Source of the DNA: Rhexocercosporidium sp. MPI-PUGE-AT-0058
Lineage: Eukaryota; Ascomycota; Leotiomycetes; Helotiales
NCBI GenBank assembly: GCA_020746875.1
Contig: JAGTJL010000001.1
Location: forward strand, 186,001 to 250,000
Reading direction: 5' to 3'
Length of the DNA stretch: 64,000 bases
Shown: positions 9,685 to 20,696 of the stretch, piece by piece
Layout of the letters: every line of letters begins with the position of its first letter
Position numbering within the stretch: the stretch's first letter is position 1
The notes under the pieces: model-generated
Database searches by the model: none
The model's input: only the letters and a program-made list of their open reading frames with translations
What the model was told of the DNA's origin: nothing
Program-made: the position numbers and the translations under genes

Positions 9685-10833
9685 TTACAGACACTGAGAG
9701 TAATATGGGTTGGAAAATGTGCAGGCCGTTCCGGATACACAAGCAGTTGTACCACTCCATGCAAGCCCGCCACATTGTCCCCACTTGACCTGCGGTGCAC
9801 CGGTAGGTGTTGCAGTGGCACTCGTTGTTGAGGTACTGCTAACACTCTTACTAGTAGTCAACGTCGTTGGAATCGCAACACTCGTCGAACTACTCCCAAC
9901 AGTACCCTCCGGCCGCGAAAAACACCCAGTCCCCGTGCAAGTCAAATCAAACCACCTCAATACCTCAGCAGCATTCGTCTGGATATCATGCGTAACGCCC
10001 TGAGCACTAACAGCCATGAACTTCTCCCCGTAAATATAAGTCGTCCATCCACTCTTCAGATCATTAGGCAGCGTCTTGACAGGCGTACTCGGCAACCCCA
10101 ACACGGCAGTCCATTCCTTGATCTCCTCCTGTAGATTCTGCGGGTACAGAACCTGATCCGCCGTTCCGTGGAAGACCTGCATCTTTGGTCTCCAGCCCGT
10201 GTAGCCCGGGTATGCTGCCTCGACAATGGCTTTCCACTCCGCGCCTGTCTTGACAATCTTTCCGGTCGCGCATGCATCGCTCCAAACGGCGTAGCCATTA
10301 CCGGCATAACATCCGAATGCGACCCCTGCCCAAGCACTACCAGCTGCGAAGACGTCCGGGTATGAGCCAAGGAGGACATTTGTCATCATAGCGCCGGAAC
10401 TTGTGCCCATAGAAAACACCCTCCTCGCGTCGCCGTTGTACTTCTGCAGCGTCCATTTCACCATACTGACGATACCCTGACTGTCGCCTCCGCCATTATG
10501 AGAGAGTGTTTGAGGTGAGGAGACATCCCAGCATTGGCCTTCAGCGTTGGGAGAGCTGGGGAAAATCATGATATAACCATAAATATCTGCGAGAGTCGCC
10601 AACTGTGTTCCGGCGAATGCAGCTTGTGCGGTACCTTGACACCAGTGGGGATTGACGAGGATGGGAGGGCTGGGTGCGAGTTTTGAGGGGAGATAGAGAT
10701 AAAAGGAGACATTGGTTGGGTTAGGGCCGAAGGGTTCTGTGATATGGATGAGGGGATTTGCGGCGCTGGAGACGGAGGAGAGGAGGGAGAGGAAGATGGA
10801 AATGCCCGCTAGGGCTGTTTTGAAAGATGACAT
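9685..10833 (-). CDS. Secreted CE1 acetyl-xylan/feruloyl-type esterase with CBM1
   Basis: Single-exon gene, 382 aa from the ATG at 10833. An in-frame codon further upstream (10911) would put the signal peptide internally, so I start at [10 protein letters not shown]. Order: signal peptide (1-25), esterase domain of the PHB-depolymerase-like CE1 group (about 28-300), Ser/Thr-rich linker (about 305-348), C-terminal fungal cellulose-binding module CBM1 (about 349-382, starts [13 protein letters not shown], with four cysteines). Catalytic residues inferred from family: Ser145 in GTSSG, Asp226 in FHGTADQ, His282 in GVTHD. Family members remove acetyl or feruloyl groups from xylan outside the cell; which one cannot be decided here. 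The upstream flank has a minus-strand TATA-like element at 11044-11050 and a CCCCTAGGGG palindrome at 11071-11080. Confidence 0.92.
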   Translation of the reverse strand: MSSFKTALAGISIFLSLLSSVSSAANPLIHITEPFGPNPTNVSFYLYLPSKLAPSPPILVNPHWCQGTAQAAFAGTQLATLADIYGYIMIFPSSPNAEGQCWDVSSPQTLSHNGGGDSQGIVSMVKWTLQKYNGDARRVFSMGTSSGAMMTNVLLGSYPDVFAAGSAWAGVAFGCYAGNGYAVWSDACATGKIVKTGAEWKAIVEAAYPGYTGWRPKMQVFHGTADQVLYPQNLQEEIKEWTAVLGLPSTPVKTLPNDLKSGWTTYIYGEKFMAVSAQGVTHDIQTNAAEVLRWFDLTCTGTGCFSRPEGTVGSSSTSVAIPTTLTTSKSVSSTSTTSATATPTGAPQVKWGQCGGLAWSGTTACVSGTACTFSNPYYSQCL

Positions 10834-11043
10834 TGGAAAGGAGTACAGAAAAGTACGCTGAAGAGACAAGTTCAATTGATACGAAAAGCAACACACGAAC
10901 AGAAGAAACATGCAAAATAAAACAGAACTTTGAGGCGCTTTTTGATATCAATATCCAGAGGTGGAATTAACCCCCTCCAAGACACGGAGACGAGACGCCG
11001 CCACTAGCATTCGAATTTGGCATCGCAGGATGATGTTCCGTGA

Positions 11044-11050
11044 ATTTATA
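11044..11050 (-). promoter_or_regulatory. TATA-like element of the esterase gene
   Basis: TATAAAT on the minus strand, about 211 bp upstream of the esterase ATG at 10833. Supported only by sequence and position. Confidence 0.4.
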
Positions 11051-11070
11051 GGGGACTTTGAACCTCTGGG

Positions 11071-11080
11071 CCCCTAGGGG
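11071..11080. promoter_or_regulatory. CCCCTAGGGG palindrome (double STRE-type site)
   Basis: A perfect 10-bp palindrome holding AGGGG on both strands, the core of Msn2/4-type stress elements, about 240 bp upstream of the esterase start. The function is inferred. Confidence 0.35.
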
Positions 11081-11590
11081 TAAAATGGATGAAGAGGGAA
11101 GATGGAAAGTCTCGAAATTTCTCCGTCCCGTTTGATGGAAGTGACCCCTCATTTTGTCAGGTGATGGTAATCTTGGCGGGGGTATTTACGGCCCGGTCCT
11201 CCCCTTTGTTTGTCGCTAAATTTAAGCGACTGATCCAGGGGATCAGAGGAATTACTTGGGATTGGATCTTCGAGGATTGTTGAGTTCTACCTGGTGCATC
11301 CACTTATTTGGATGACTGGAGACAATCTCACGATACTGATAAAGCTTGAGTATTGTAGTTCTTCGTTTTGAAGTTCTATATTCAATTCTGAAGGAACGCT
11401 AACCCAACGCCACGCTGTATATATTTACACCAAAACCAAAAACTCCAGGTACGTACAAGTACAGCGTTATTCATCTCGAACCAAGAGCAACGCTCGTTGG
11501 GTATATGTCGCTTCATGAGAGGATAAGTTCATTGATAGGTCACTCCAAACAGGCAAATTCGCAATTCGCGTTTCCGATCGTTGGATAAGT

Positions 11591-12127
11591 TTAGAGATGG
11601 TCATGACCTATTGATTATCAGCAGCGGATCAGTATTGTATCGGGGCTCATCAATGACTCACGGCCAAGTCCATGTCCTCTCTTCGAGATTGACTTCGCTT
11701 GACTCTGCTTGATCTTCGCAAGTCTCGCTCTGAAAAAGGGATCAGTCTCAAAATCTGCAGCTCTCAACACCAGAAGTACTCACTCCTCAGCAGCCTCCTT
11801 CTCAAGGAGCTTGATATGGTCCCTCGCCTCTCTAACCGCAGTCCTGGCTACCGCCAACGCATGATCCGCCTCCTTCTCTCTCTTCTCGGCATTGACAACC
11901 CTTTCCCTCGCGGCTATGAGGGAGGGATCTTCATTGCGATGTAACAGGCCACGACGAGGAGGTGACGTTGAATGCGATGTATGGAGCCCTTTCGTCCGGA
12001 CTGGAGAAGGGGAGCGGTTGCGACGGCCGAAGAGGGTAGACTTTCGTTGGGGGACGTCGTCCCGGACAACAGTAGAGGAGGAACTTGTGGTTGTGGTGTC
12101 GGCAGAGTGCCTGTTGAAGAGAGGCAT
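11591..12127 (-). CDS. Small conserved fungal coiled-coil protein, unknown function
   Basis: Three exons: 12127-11784, 11729-11662 and 11607-11591, giving 142 aa. Introns are 54 nt each with GTGAGT donors. The protein starts MPLFNRHSAD, followed by a Ser/Arg-rich disordered part with phosphorylation-like SPSPVR and TSPPRR motifs. Then comes a predicted coiled coil (about 75-125, e.g. EKREKEADHALAVARTAVRE) and a short basic tail ending GLGRHDHL. Stopping at the end of exon 1 would leave a 115-aa protein; both introns have good donors, branch sites and acceptors, so the longer form is preferred. I recognise the general layout as a small conserved protein of filamentous ascomycetes but know no function. 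Confidence 0.7.
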
Positions 12128-13649
12128 GATTTCCTGTTTTTGGTATGGAGAATGCTGAAGATGGTATGTATAGGATAAAGTGGACTGTCAGAGCTGTCAT
12201 TGACTTGGGGAAGCTTGAAGTGGAAGACTTGTGGAGAATTGGAATGAGGAGGGGGAGATGGGAAGAGTGGATTTTAAATGTAGACGCGTGAGCGGTGATG
12301 ATCGTCAACCAAGGTTTCTAAAATGAGGATGATGAGATGGCTGATGTTGTCGATGACGTTGTTCGCAGGGGATGTGAGACCAAAGCAGGGGTGATTGGAG
12401 GCAAGGTATGTCGGCACGTGATGACATGGATGAAGTCCGACTCCATGCAGCAGGATGAAGGAAAAAGAATATTGATTCAGCGAATGCTTAACGATTTCCT
12501 TCCAAACAATATGATATTCTTCTCTGGCATCTAGATGAGCCACTTCAGTGCGCAAGACTGGGCGGCGAACATGGCAGGTTCAATGAACAAGAGATCTCCA
12601 CCTACACCCAGAGGTAGCTATCTCCCCTGATAAACACACTCTAGAAACTTTACCAATTCATTTGAGGTCTGGACTTCAATCGCACTCCAGGTTCCACGTT
12701 ATCTCTTTTGTTTGGATTTTACGTTGAGGGCTCGGTAAAGTCGAGGCTAGCATTCAGGGGCAACGCTAAATTGCTTGGCTGGTCCATTCCTCAAACTCAA
12801 CAGCGTCTCCTCTGCCCGGTCGAGGGTGAACTTCGTCATATCGTCGATATCACAACAGCTAACTCCAACCACCACCCCGACTTCCAGAGGCAAAATCATA
12901 CTCTGTGCAAATTGCTACTCCCTACCGAACTCGAATGTAGACTCTGGCAGATCGATGTCACCAAAATCCTGCTAGAAGTTGCGAGAGATAGGAGGAAGAT
13001 ACATCCGTATCTACGATCTAGCTGTTGAATTGTGCAAGCACATGAGGATATGCCAATCCAAATCTTCCGGATCCCTTGCAAACATGCCTGTGTCCGGCGT
13101 CGGTCTTGTTAGACGATTATCGGGCAGGGCGTGATGCACGGGAAGCAACACCACCCATAGCTTATTAGTGAAAGGTGCCAGCACAAGACACGAGATAGTT
13201 GCTCCCGGCCCAAAGACTCAAAGCTGAGAGCAGGACGGGCGTCAATAAATCTGGTACTTATTTTATATTTTGCAGCCAGTACCTATAGCGGGAAGAAATC
13301 CTGGACTTGGTTCATTAAAAGTACTGAGGGACGACTAGGCTAATCTGGCTCCTGGACAAATCATCACATGGTCGACTGGAGGGCAGAAGGATTCTGGTCG
13401 CATTCCGTAATGGTCCCTTCCTGGTTCTTCATGCTACTTTACGGTGAATGACCTCTATATTCGAGTTCTATAACGGCGTTAGATCGCTTTGGACGAGGCC
13501 AATATCTGTCCGAAATGGAGACTGCTTCAAAATCCGTCCAATCTCCGATTCTTTCTTTTTCGGTCATTTACAGAAATCAACTCAGTAAGGTACATTTCGT
13601 ATTTTACATGATTACCGCCCAAAAATGGAAAAGTATCAGAAATTTCCAA
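12128..13649. other. Intergenic, no gene seen
   Basis: Promoter side of the coiled-coil gene and 3' side of the DUF4360 gene. Short frames on both strands show no domain, signal peptide or splice continuity. Confidence 0.5.
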
Positions 13650-14350
13650 TCAGCAAGCCCGCCATTCAAGCGTGGTAGTTACCTCTCCCTCATTGAAGTA
13701 TGTATGCTTCGAAGATCCCCCTCCTATTCCAGTGACAGCACCGCGATTGGTGATCATCAAGAACGAAGTACTGCCGCAATCTGACCACAATCTATCTCCC
13801 TTGTCAACATTATCTGTGACATCGAAGGTCCCTTTCGCCGGACCCACAAAGTCATGGCGTGTGTTGGCTGTGCCAGCCTCTGTTTTCGTTAACATTTGAA
13901 GCTTCTCGAACCTGGCAATCGCCTTACCTCCTTGGAAACCGTATCTCATCAAGTGACTAGCTGTCGCTCCAACTGGAATGTCCACCGTATCACGATAGCT
14001 GGTACTGACGACCGAGAATTGCCTTCCTTCCGGGTAGCCGAATTCGATTCCCAAGCCGCAGAACTCCTCGCTCTCGCTCTGAGGAACGTTGGAGCCCTTT
14101 GTTACGTCGAAGGCTGGGAAGTGAGCTACGATTCTGATGATTCATGTCAGCTACCATGTTGTGCAGAGGTCTATTATAGCAGGGCTTACTTGTTCTGATC
14201 GACCTTGACCCAGAAGTCGGCCGTCCCTTGAGGACACCCACTCCCCCAGTGTGTCACCGCGGCTCTATTTTCCAGAACCATGCCTTTAACACGGGACAGA
14301 ACTGTCGCAGCCGCCACAACAACACCAAACAAACACGGTTGGTAAAGCAT
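13650..14350 (-). CDS. Secreted DUF4360 protein
   Basis: Two exons: 14350-14190 and 14133-13650, with a 56-nt intron (GTAAGC, CTGAC branch, ATCAG acceptor), giving 214 aa. A nearer acceptor (CGTAG) would break the frame, which fixes the junction. A signal peptide covers about residues 1-21 (starts MLYQPCLFGVVVAAATVLS). The mature part follows the DUF4360 pattern: WGSGCPQGT near the N-terminus, FPAFDV, a cysteine in EEFCGLGIEF, GYPEGRQFSVVSTSYRDTVD and a late cysteine in LWSDCGST. Members are small secreted proteins of filamentous fungi; no biochemical role is established to my knowledge. The start at 14350 places the signal peptide at the N-terminus; an upstream in-frame ATG at 14404 would add 18 residues before it. 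Confidence 0.85.
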
Positions 14351-15089
14351 ATTGATATAAACAAATAACGAAGCTGACGGTGATAAATTTTGTAGACGGC
14401 ACACAAAGCTTGTCGGAGGAACCGCATTCTAGGAGAGGGAATAGCATGTCATTTTATAGACATCGGTGCCAGGATGGCTACTCGTATTCCAACATGTGGT
14501 CGATGAAATTTCTTGACGTTCTTGGATATAGGCTACGGGGAGTTCATTTAAGGTTATTCAATGTTGATTTCTGGGGAGCCAATGGGGAGGGGAAGATCGG
14601 GCCTGAGAGATGGTGGCCGCTTTACCCGGTGGCGATCGGATATGTGCCTGAAGAGAAACATCAATTGATCGCTTGGGTGTTGGTCGGATCGTCGGTTTGT
14701 TCTATTATTGGAATCTTTTTGTCTGCTGTTTGAGGGGCGTGCTGGATGATGTTTGTGGGGAAGTGGCAATTTTGGTTGAACTTCAGCTGTTTTGCCTTGG
14801 AAAAGAGGCTGCTTGTTGAAAAGTGTTTCCCTCATTAGCAAGCAATGAAGATCTTCCTTGATAGATTCCAAAAGGAAACGAGTAGAGCCATTTGAATCGA
14901 ATCGATGTGGATTAATATAAAGCCTAAGAAAAGCTGCCGAAACTATTCTAAACCATGAGGATGTTGGGCTCCTAGATAACCATCCTTGCCAGCCTTACAA
15001 TCCTCTCAGCTTTAATTTCTCACAAAACTCTTGCCATCCCTGCCCTCTATATCGTCACATGCTCTACACCGCCCACAATCATCTCTTAT
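14351..15089. other. Intergenic, no gene seen
   Basis: A plus-strand frame ending at 14733 has a hydrophobic C-terminus but no ATG in a good place and no domain. I do not call it. Confidence 0.45.
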
Positions 15090-16451
15090 TCAAATCGATT
15101 CTTTCAACCTTCCCACGACATTCTGTTCAAATTCTTCGCCCAAGACCTCCCTATTTTCCTTCTCAAACTCTATCACACTTCTCCCCCCAAACAAATTCCA
15201 CGGTGTAGCTCCTTTTTGGATACTACGAAGTGAAGACCTAAGCCAGGACTTCTTCGGACGTGCCTTAACAATTTGGTGGAATGGTCCTTGATCTTGGATG
15301 TCGGCTATCAGAGTCCTTAGCAGCGGTGGATCAAGCTGAGTAGGCATTGCCCCAATGTCCTCCAAACGTGGTGGAAGACTGCCTAGTAGAGTTTGTATCT
15401 GCCAAAGAGCCTCGTCTTCGCCTCCCATGAGTGATGTGGTGAGTGGATGACCCGCTCGAATTTCAAAGAGTGTGTTTGCAAAGGCCCAGACATCCGACTC
15501 CTTGCCAAATTTTCCATCTCGCAGATATTCCGAGGGGCAGGCACTCAAAGGTGTGGCGAGTCCTGCTGGGGGGTGGTTGAGGAAATATGATGCTCCGAAG
15601 TCAATGATCTTGATGTTGCCCGTGCAGTATGGAAGTAGTCGCATAACATTGACAGCCTCGTAGATGAATGCTGGTGCCGATTCATCCATCTCATGGTCCC
15701 CATATGGCTAGACTCGCTCTCGGACGGCCTTCCCAAGGATTTTGATCAGCTCTTTTTGAGACTTTCCATCAAGTATTTCGAGCTTGAGGAGCACATTTGC
15801 GCTCGTAAAATCTCCTTGAGCAATGCCAACCTCTAGAGAAGGTAGGAAGTCAAGACTTTGTGCCATCTGCAGAGCAACCATTTGAGCATCTCGAGGCTCC
15901 AGCGTCGGGATATCTTCATCCACGAGGCGACCCTGCGATAGCTGCGCGATGCTTGGGCCTATAACCTCGGAGACAATGCAGAGATGTCTTCCGTTGGGGC
16001 CCGTGATCTAGAAATGCTCGGTAGGGATGTCGATCGGGGCTCCTGAGTGTGACGATGCCCGCTCTTTAATATCCTCGTACGCCTTGATGTCGACATTCAT
16101 TGCATCCTCTGAAGCCACTGCCATAAGTATCTTGATGGCCACATATCTCTTCTCTATCATGTCCTGTGCCAACCAAACGGTAGCGAAACCTCCATGGCCT
16201 AGCTTGTGTATGATGGTGTATTGGCCATCTTTGACCACATCATTGAGGAGTATAGGGTGATACCCTCCTTCCTAGTAGGCCTCAATATCCTCGACTCTGT
16301 CTGTATATGGCGGTATATATCGCATTTCGTCATCTCCCATCTCACTGAGCTCAGCTTCCAACTCGGTTGTGTCCACCCCGCCGCCCGTTTCTGCCTCGTT
16401 CGTTCGGACTTGCGACTCAGTCTCCATCACGGCACGATCTTGGATACTCAT
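15090..16451 (-). pseudogene. SRPK-like protein kinase with three in-frame TAG codons
   Basis: From the ATG at 16451 to the TGA at 15090 one single frame of 453 codons runs without any frameshift, interrupted only by TAG at codons 60 (16274-16272), 148 (16010-16008) and 248 (15710-15708). Kinase landmarks are in order: GGYHPI just before the domain (62-67), glycine loop GHGGFATVWLA (84-94), VAIK with Lys106, GPNGRHLC typical of SRPK kinases (151-158), catalytic loop GDFTSANVLL with Asp214 and Asn219, and KIIDFG with Asp284. The HTD/HGD histidine is Gln and the usual Lys of the catalytic loop is Thr. Each TAG sits where families often have Gln, Glu or Lys. I found no GT-AG intron that removes a TAG and keeps the flanking motifs. 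Best reading: a recently killed gene. CAG to TAG changes (C to T in CpA) would fit RIP. Readthrough or assembly error cannot be excluded. Confidence 0.8.
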
Positions 16452-16848
16452 GTTGGCGGGTGGTGGATTATTTGTGAGGATATTTGAAGTTGCATGGTAG
16501 ATGTGCGAGGTGTTTGTCCGGGGTGATGTCGATGACTGGGTTTTTAAGAAAATGAGTTTTGGAAGGTGCTGGCTGACTGTTTTTGGGCTTTGAAATTAGG
16601 CGAGCATCCTTTTAGCACGGCGAGTTGATTCGCATCAAATCACTCATTCACCCAGAAATTCAAACAAAGGAAAGAAAGTGATTGAACGAGGTTGGGAATC
16701 TGGTGACTGGGATTCCGGGAGAGCGAAAGCCTTTCAAAGCTGATCAAAGAAGTTGGAGCTGAAACGTGACCGGCACAACAAAGGGAACAGGTCAAAGACC
16801 TTGGTAACCGAATTTAGGGAGTGAGATGTGTACTTGGGCTCTATGAGA
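16452..16848. other. Intergenic, kinase upstream flank
   Basis: Upstream flank of the kinase and 3' flank of the next minus-strand gene. In the frame of that gene, 18 further sense codons follow its TAG, to a TGA near 16792. Confidence 0.5.
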
Positions 16849-17142
16849 CTAGATTGAATAGATGTGAGCATTGTCGGGCTTGCCAATGGACTTTCCCCAT
16901 AGGACTTTGGTAAAGTCGGCAGTAACATGGAGGTCGTCTTTAAAGTAGGTATGAGAGAACTTCACACCGATTCTGCTGCTTAGGCGAGGGGCAGAGCTGT
17001 GAAAGATCAGAGAGTCTTCTCGGAGGTTAAAATGAACTCACCAGATCACATAGTTACTAAAACCACGAGACTTAGCAGCTTGGGCGCAGACTGTCTCTGT
17101 ATAGGCCTTCACGTGCGGGTTATCGGAATAGATGTTTGCCAT
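16849..17142 (-). CDS. Small protein of unknown family
   Basis: Two exons: 17142-17042 and 16996-16849, with a 45-nt intron (GTGAGT...CTCTGAT...CACAG), giving 82 aa starting MANIYSDNPHVKAYTETVCA. I do not recognise the family. It has no signal peptide and no membrane segment; the second exon contains KFSHTYFKDDLHVTADFTK, which looks like regular beta or helix-rich globular sequence. It ends at TAG (16849-16851), after which the frame stays open for 18 codons, so the gene may be truncated by a nonsense change like its kinase neighbour. The model is supported by frame continuity through a well-formed intron only. Confidence 0.5.
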
Positions 17143-18348
17143 GTGAGCTGGAATTTGTAGCAGTAGAATTCAATGACTCCAGTCTTGCTTTAGTAACCTA
17201 TTTGTAAGGTAGTAACTGTAATGATTATTGAGGGAAGTCGCTGTGCGTCTTTAGGTGTTCGTTGGTGCCATTGTCATCCCTTCCCCAAAGCTTCATCTTC
17301 CTATCTGGGCGAAAGAAGTTATGGATCTAGTCCGAAGAACCGTCTTAAAGAAACATCGGGGCGATATCGAGAAGCATGAGACATTTGTCGCTGCTTGCAA
17401 TTTGCATTTTTAAACTCGCTTACTTTCTCGCGTCGATTCTTGACAGACGGGCGGATGCTCAACGCCAACGATGTGACAGCTACATTTGTTTGAGGTCAAC
17501 ATTGGCTTAAGACTTCTCAAAAACTGTAAGACATGATGGATACAGTGGTGTTCGATGCGCGGAGAGTGTGGCTGAGCGAGAGTTGAAGGATATCGAGTAC
17601 CAGGGTTACACCTCGCACTTCTTTCAAATTGGGGACTAAGCTATTTCCGAGGGTTTCATGTGTATTTCCGTTCTTTCCCGTCACCCCGGATACATTGAGG
17701 ATGAAGGGAAACCATTGCTCAGGAGCGAATCGAAACACAATATATCTCCGATTTCAAATCGGGCCTGGAATTCTTGTACTTCCCGTGGATGTGGAACTGG
17801 AGACTTCACATGATATTATACCAATCTATGATTTGAACTGTGTTGGTCCTCTTCTTTGAAGTCACTCCGACTCGCTTGTGATGGATTGGATCTGAGGGCT
17901 GAGTTTTTAGGACTGGGATGCTTGATTAATCTTTCTTTGATCTTTGGGACAATCAACGGAGTGCTCAAGGGTACATGTGAGTATTTGTGAATCGTTTGCA
18001 AAGAGCGGGTACAACCAAAGCCAAAAATATTAAGTCTAAGGAGGAGAAACAGGTGTCTGGGTTCCATTGCAAACCTCAATCAAAAGACAAAACTTGACCA
18101 CAATGGGAACATGCGAGTCTCAGAATGAATATCGCAGTGGACAATGCAGATGAGTCGTTCCAAAACGTGACTAAGTCTCGCTTCGTGGGCATTTGTTGTT
18201 GCCATTGACGTCGCGTCTCGCGTAGGAGCTCATCTTTGATCTCTCGAAAGTGCCTCACCTCGACCGTCCTTCCCCTTCCCAAACGACGGCGCTCTTCGAA
18301 AGCACCACTTCTGAACACCAACACAAGATCCCCAAACTGTACGAGAGA
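17143..18348. other. Intergenic with possible coding fossils
   Basis: Minus-strand frames at about 17850-17517 (e.g. FEIGDILCFDS, then FRFAPEQWFPFILNV one frame over) look faintly protein-like but shift frame within 60 bp. I see no intact gene. Confidence 0.35.
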
Positions 18349-19315
18349 ATGGGTGCCTCTGACCGCAACAGAAAACCTTTGATGGATACGGACATGGAGA
18401 TGGACTTAGCGATGGGTGATAGTGGTGTCAGTGGTGACCAGGTTGTTGCAGAGAACGAGGCAGGACCAGGCGCACCTCAAGACGAGGCAGATGTCATCAA
18501 TGCTGATGAAATGTTGGCACGCCAGGTCAGTATATTTCCTCTTTATCTTCTGCGTGATCTCAGAGAAATGCCCTTGGATCTTCGGTCTTGAGCCCGTTCT
18601 CTATTCTTGGGATCTCAAAGCAGAGCTATGCTAAGCAGTCAAACAGCTAGCAAGAGAGGAGATAGAGAATGCAATCGACCAACGTACAAGCAGCAAGCGC
18701 AAAGCATCAGTATCACTCTCCGACTACGTTTATGCTGATTCCTCGGACGATGAGGCTGAGAGACCGCACACCCAATTCTTCGCCCGACCAGGCAAAGAAC
18801 CAATCGAGGTTTCCTGGGATGAGAACTGTTCGAATTGCGAGATACCACAGGCTGCTCCTGTTCGGGCGATGATTCGTAGGATTGTAGCTAAAGTTGCTCT
18901 CGAACGTGGACATGAGATCGCCTGGATCATGTATGTTGTTCCCTCCACCCTGGTCGTTGCCTGTCTCTATTCCGACTCCGCACTCTTTTTTGACTGCTGA
19001 AAACAGTGCTTGCTGACACCTTTACTCAGGAAATGCTACCTGCGCGGCAGATGGATTCAGAACAATCCCGTCCCCTCTACTGATCGTCGGTTCCTGAGCT
19101 ATGTTGAGCACATCGAGGCAGAGTTCGGATACAAGTCAGATGAAGATGAAATTCTCGATCCCGGCGTCCGTCCACACGAGAGTGCTACCATCTACTTCGG
19201 ACCGGATGATGAGTGGATTTTGGAGAATATTGGACTGTGGCGCAAGAGTGGTGGTGCGACCGTTGTCTGGAATCAGGATGAGAACTTGAGGTTGAGAAGC
19301 CCACGCATCCTTTGA
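18349..19315 (+). CDS. Unknown protein, CxxC motif, probably nuclear or cytosolic
   Basis: Three exons: 18349-18525, 18647-18930 and 19030-19315, giving 248 aa. The start is the first ATG; the frame is open upstream only through a GTG. Junctions are phase 0 and phase 2 with GTCAGT and GTATGT donors. The N-terminal third is acidic and disordered (DMEMDLAMGDSG), followed by a helix (LAREEIENAIDQ), a basic SSKRK stretch and a serine/acidic segment. The C-terminal half looks globular: CSNCEIP, VRAMIRRIVAKVALERGHEI, YLRGRWIQNN, then an acidic tail with DDEWILENIG. No known domain is recognised. A CxxC pair alone does not make a zinc finger. Downstream lies another unknown gene in the same orientation. 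Confidence 0.65.
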
Positions 19316-19987
19316 GGAGGTGCTTGAGCTACAGGTGCACAATTGATGGGAAGGAGCGAGAGGGCATTATCATGGATGGATGCACAAGTTGATTCTAGAC
19401 TCTCTACTTATCAAAAACGTACGGTTTGATAGAGGTGATTGGAGCTTTGTTGATAAAGATAGAGATTGTTGGGACTCGCCTGTTCTGGAGATTGCCCCTG
19501 GTCGACAAATAGATTTCTTTGCACCGCATGTCTGACCCTCGCAATTACTAGAGCTGTGAGTATCAAGACGCCGTAGAAATCCTTTTCATAGCTGTGCATA
19601 CGTTGAAGGCAATCTATAGTCCAAAGCAAATCCTTCTGAATTCTTCAAACTATTTCTTGATCATCCGCAAAGTATCGTCGCTAAAGTGACTGGTCCAGAA
19701 TTTGCAATTGCGTTTACTGATGACATTGAGAGTTTAGTATACAAGCAATATTGGCCTATGGTTGCGGTGCGGATAATTTGACCATGTACGTCGCCGCAGC
19801 ATCGAATGGAGCTAGGCAGCAATGAGAGCACAGGCTGATCAGCAGCCTTACGATACCAATAACGTCTATAAAGACTTATTCCTTATTCAAAAGTCAAAGG
19901 AGATTGTGTAGTACAGTGCACCTTAAGTTTAAGTCGAATATCACTTGATTATCTTGGATATCAAAGCCTTGGGACTTCACGCCCATC
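19316..19987. other. Intergenic, no gene seen
   Basis: Separates two same-strand genes. No coherent frame. Confidence 0.5.
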
Positions 19988-20512
19988 ATGACAAGTAACC
20001 GCCAAAGCCCAGTAGGCTCAGCCGTGGCACCAAAACAAGCAGCAACATCCAAGATCACCTCCCAACCAGAGCCCTCTCACCGAGCAGCCATCCACTCTCT
20101 CAGATCCGACCCAAAAGGTGTATTCCAGCTCGGGCACGAAGGAGTGATGCGCTCCTTCGACGGCACATACGACCGCAACGTAATCGGCGCCGTAGCTCTC
20201 AGTCCTGCGCAGATCAAGAGTTATCTAGACTCATTTCCCGTTCCCTGGAGTCAAGAAACCGAGGACTTGTATAGAGGTGTGGATGGAAGGGATATTGCGG
20301 GTGAAGAGGCGCTTTTCCATCCCTCGGATGATTTGCGTCCGCCGAAGTATACGGAGGATAGAGTGAGGGTACAGAAGGACGTTGAGGAGAAGAACAGGGA
20401 GATCAGGGAGATGATTGAGAAGGAGGAGAGGGAGGGTGTGGACATTGTTGCGAAGTATGCTTGTGGAAGGGTAATTAGTGATTCTGACCTAGGTCTGAAG
20501 AAGGAGATCTAG
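19988..20512 (+). CDS. Unknown conserved-looking protein, 174 aa
   Basis: Single exon, ATG at 19988. Disordered N-terminus (1-30), then a compact block (about 45-110: GVFQLGHEGVMRSFDG, NVIGAVALSPAQIKSYLDSF, WSQETEDLYRGVDGRDI), then a long charged helix (about 125-150: VRVQKDVEEKNREIREMIEK) and a short tail. Codon use is strongly C/G-ending as in the neighbouring real genes. There is no signal peptide or membrane segment and I recognise no domain. It converges with the membrane-protein gene ending at 20697. Confidence 0.65.
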   Translation: MTSNRQSPVGSAVAPKQAATSKITSQPEPSHRAAIHSLRSDPKGVFQLGHEGVMRSFDGTYDRNVIGAVALSPAQIKSYLDSFPVPWSQETEDLYRGVDGRDIAGEEALFHPSDDLRPPKYTEDRVRVQKDVEEKNREIREMIEKEEREGVDIVAKYACGRVISDSDLGLKKEI

Positions 20513-20696
20513 GTACATGTCATTGATTTGAAGAGCTGTAACATATTAAGCCTCCGCAACTTCTCTAGTGTCTTCCTCTTCGTCGCTACCGACAACATGC
20601 AACAGCGAGTCGCTCATAATAGTAGTCCTGCCGTTCTCTTCCCCACCTGTGGAGTTTCTACTCACTCCATTCGCATCGCCGACATGCTCCCCAAAT

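Larger units (their letters stand above)
10834..11590. other. Esterase promoter and 3' flank of next gene
   Basis: The esterase promoter (listed sites) and, left of 11591, the 3' flank of the next minus-strand gene. Open frames here have no coding signal. Confidence 0.5.

Noticed and set aside
9315..9845. 176-codon minus-strand frame
   Set aside because: It overlaps the CBM1 end of the esterase in another frame and has no domain.
14380..14733. Plus-strand frame with hydrophobic end
   Set aside because: No ATG in a sensible place, no domain, and it overlaps the upstream side of the DUF4360 gene.
15090..16451. Removing the kinase TAG codons by introns
   Set aside because: The candidates (24 nt, 46 nt and an 87-nt GTCGAC donor) are too short, break the frame before the GPNG motif, or delete kinase sequence.
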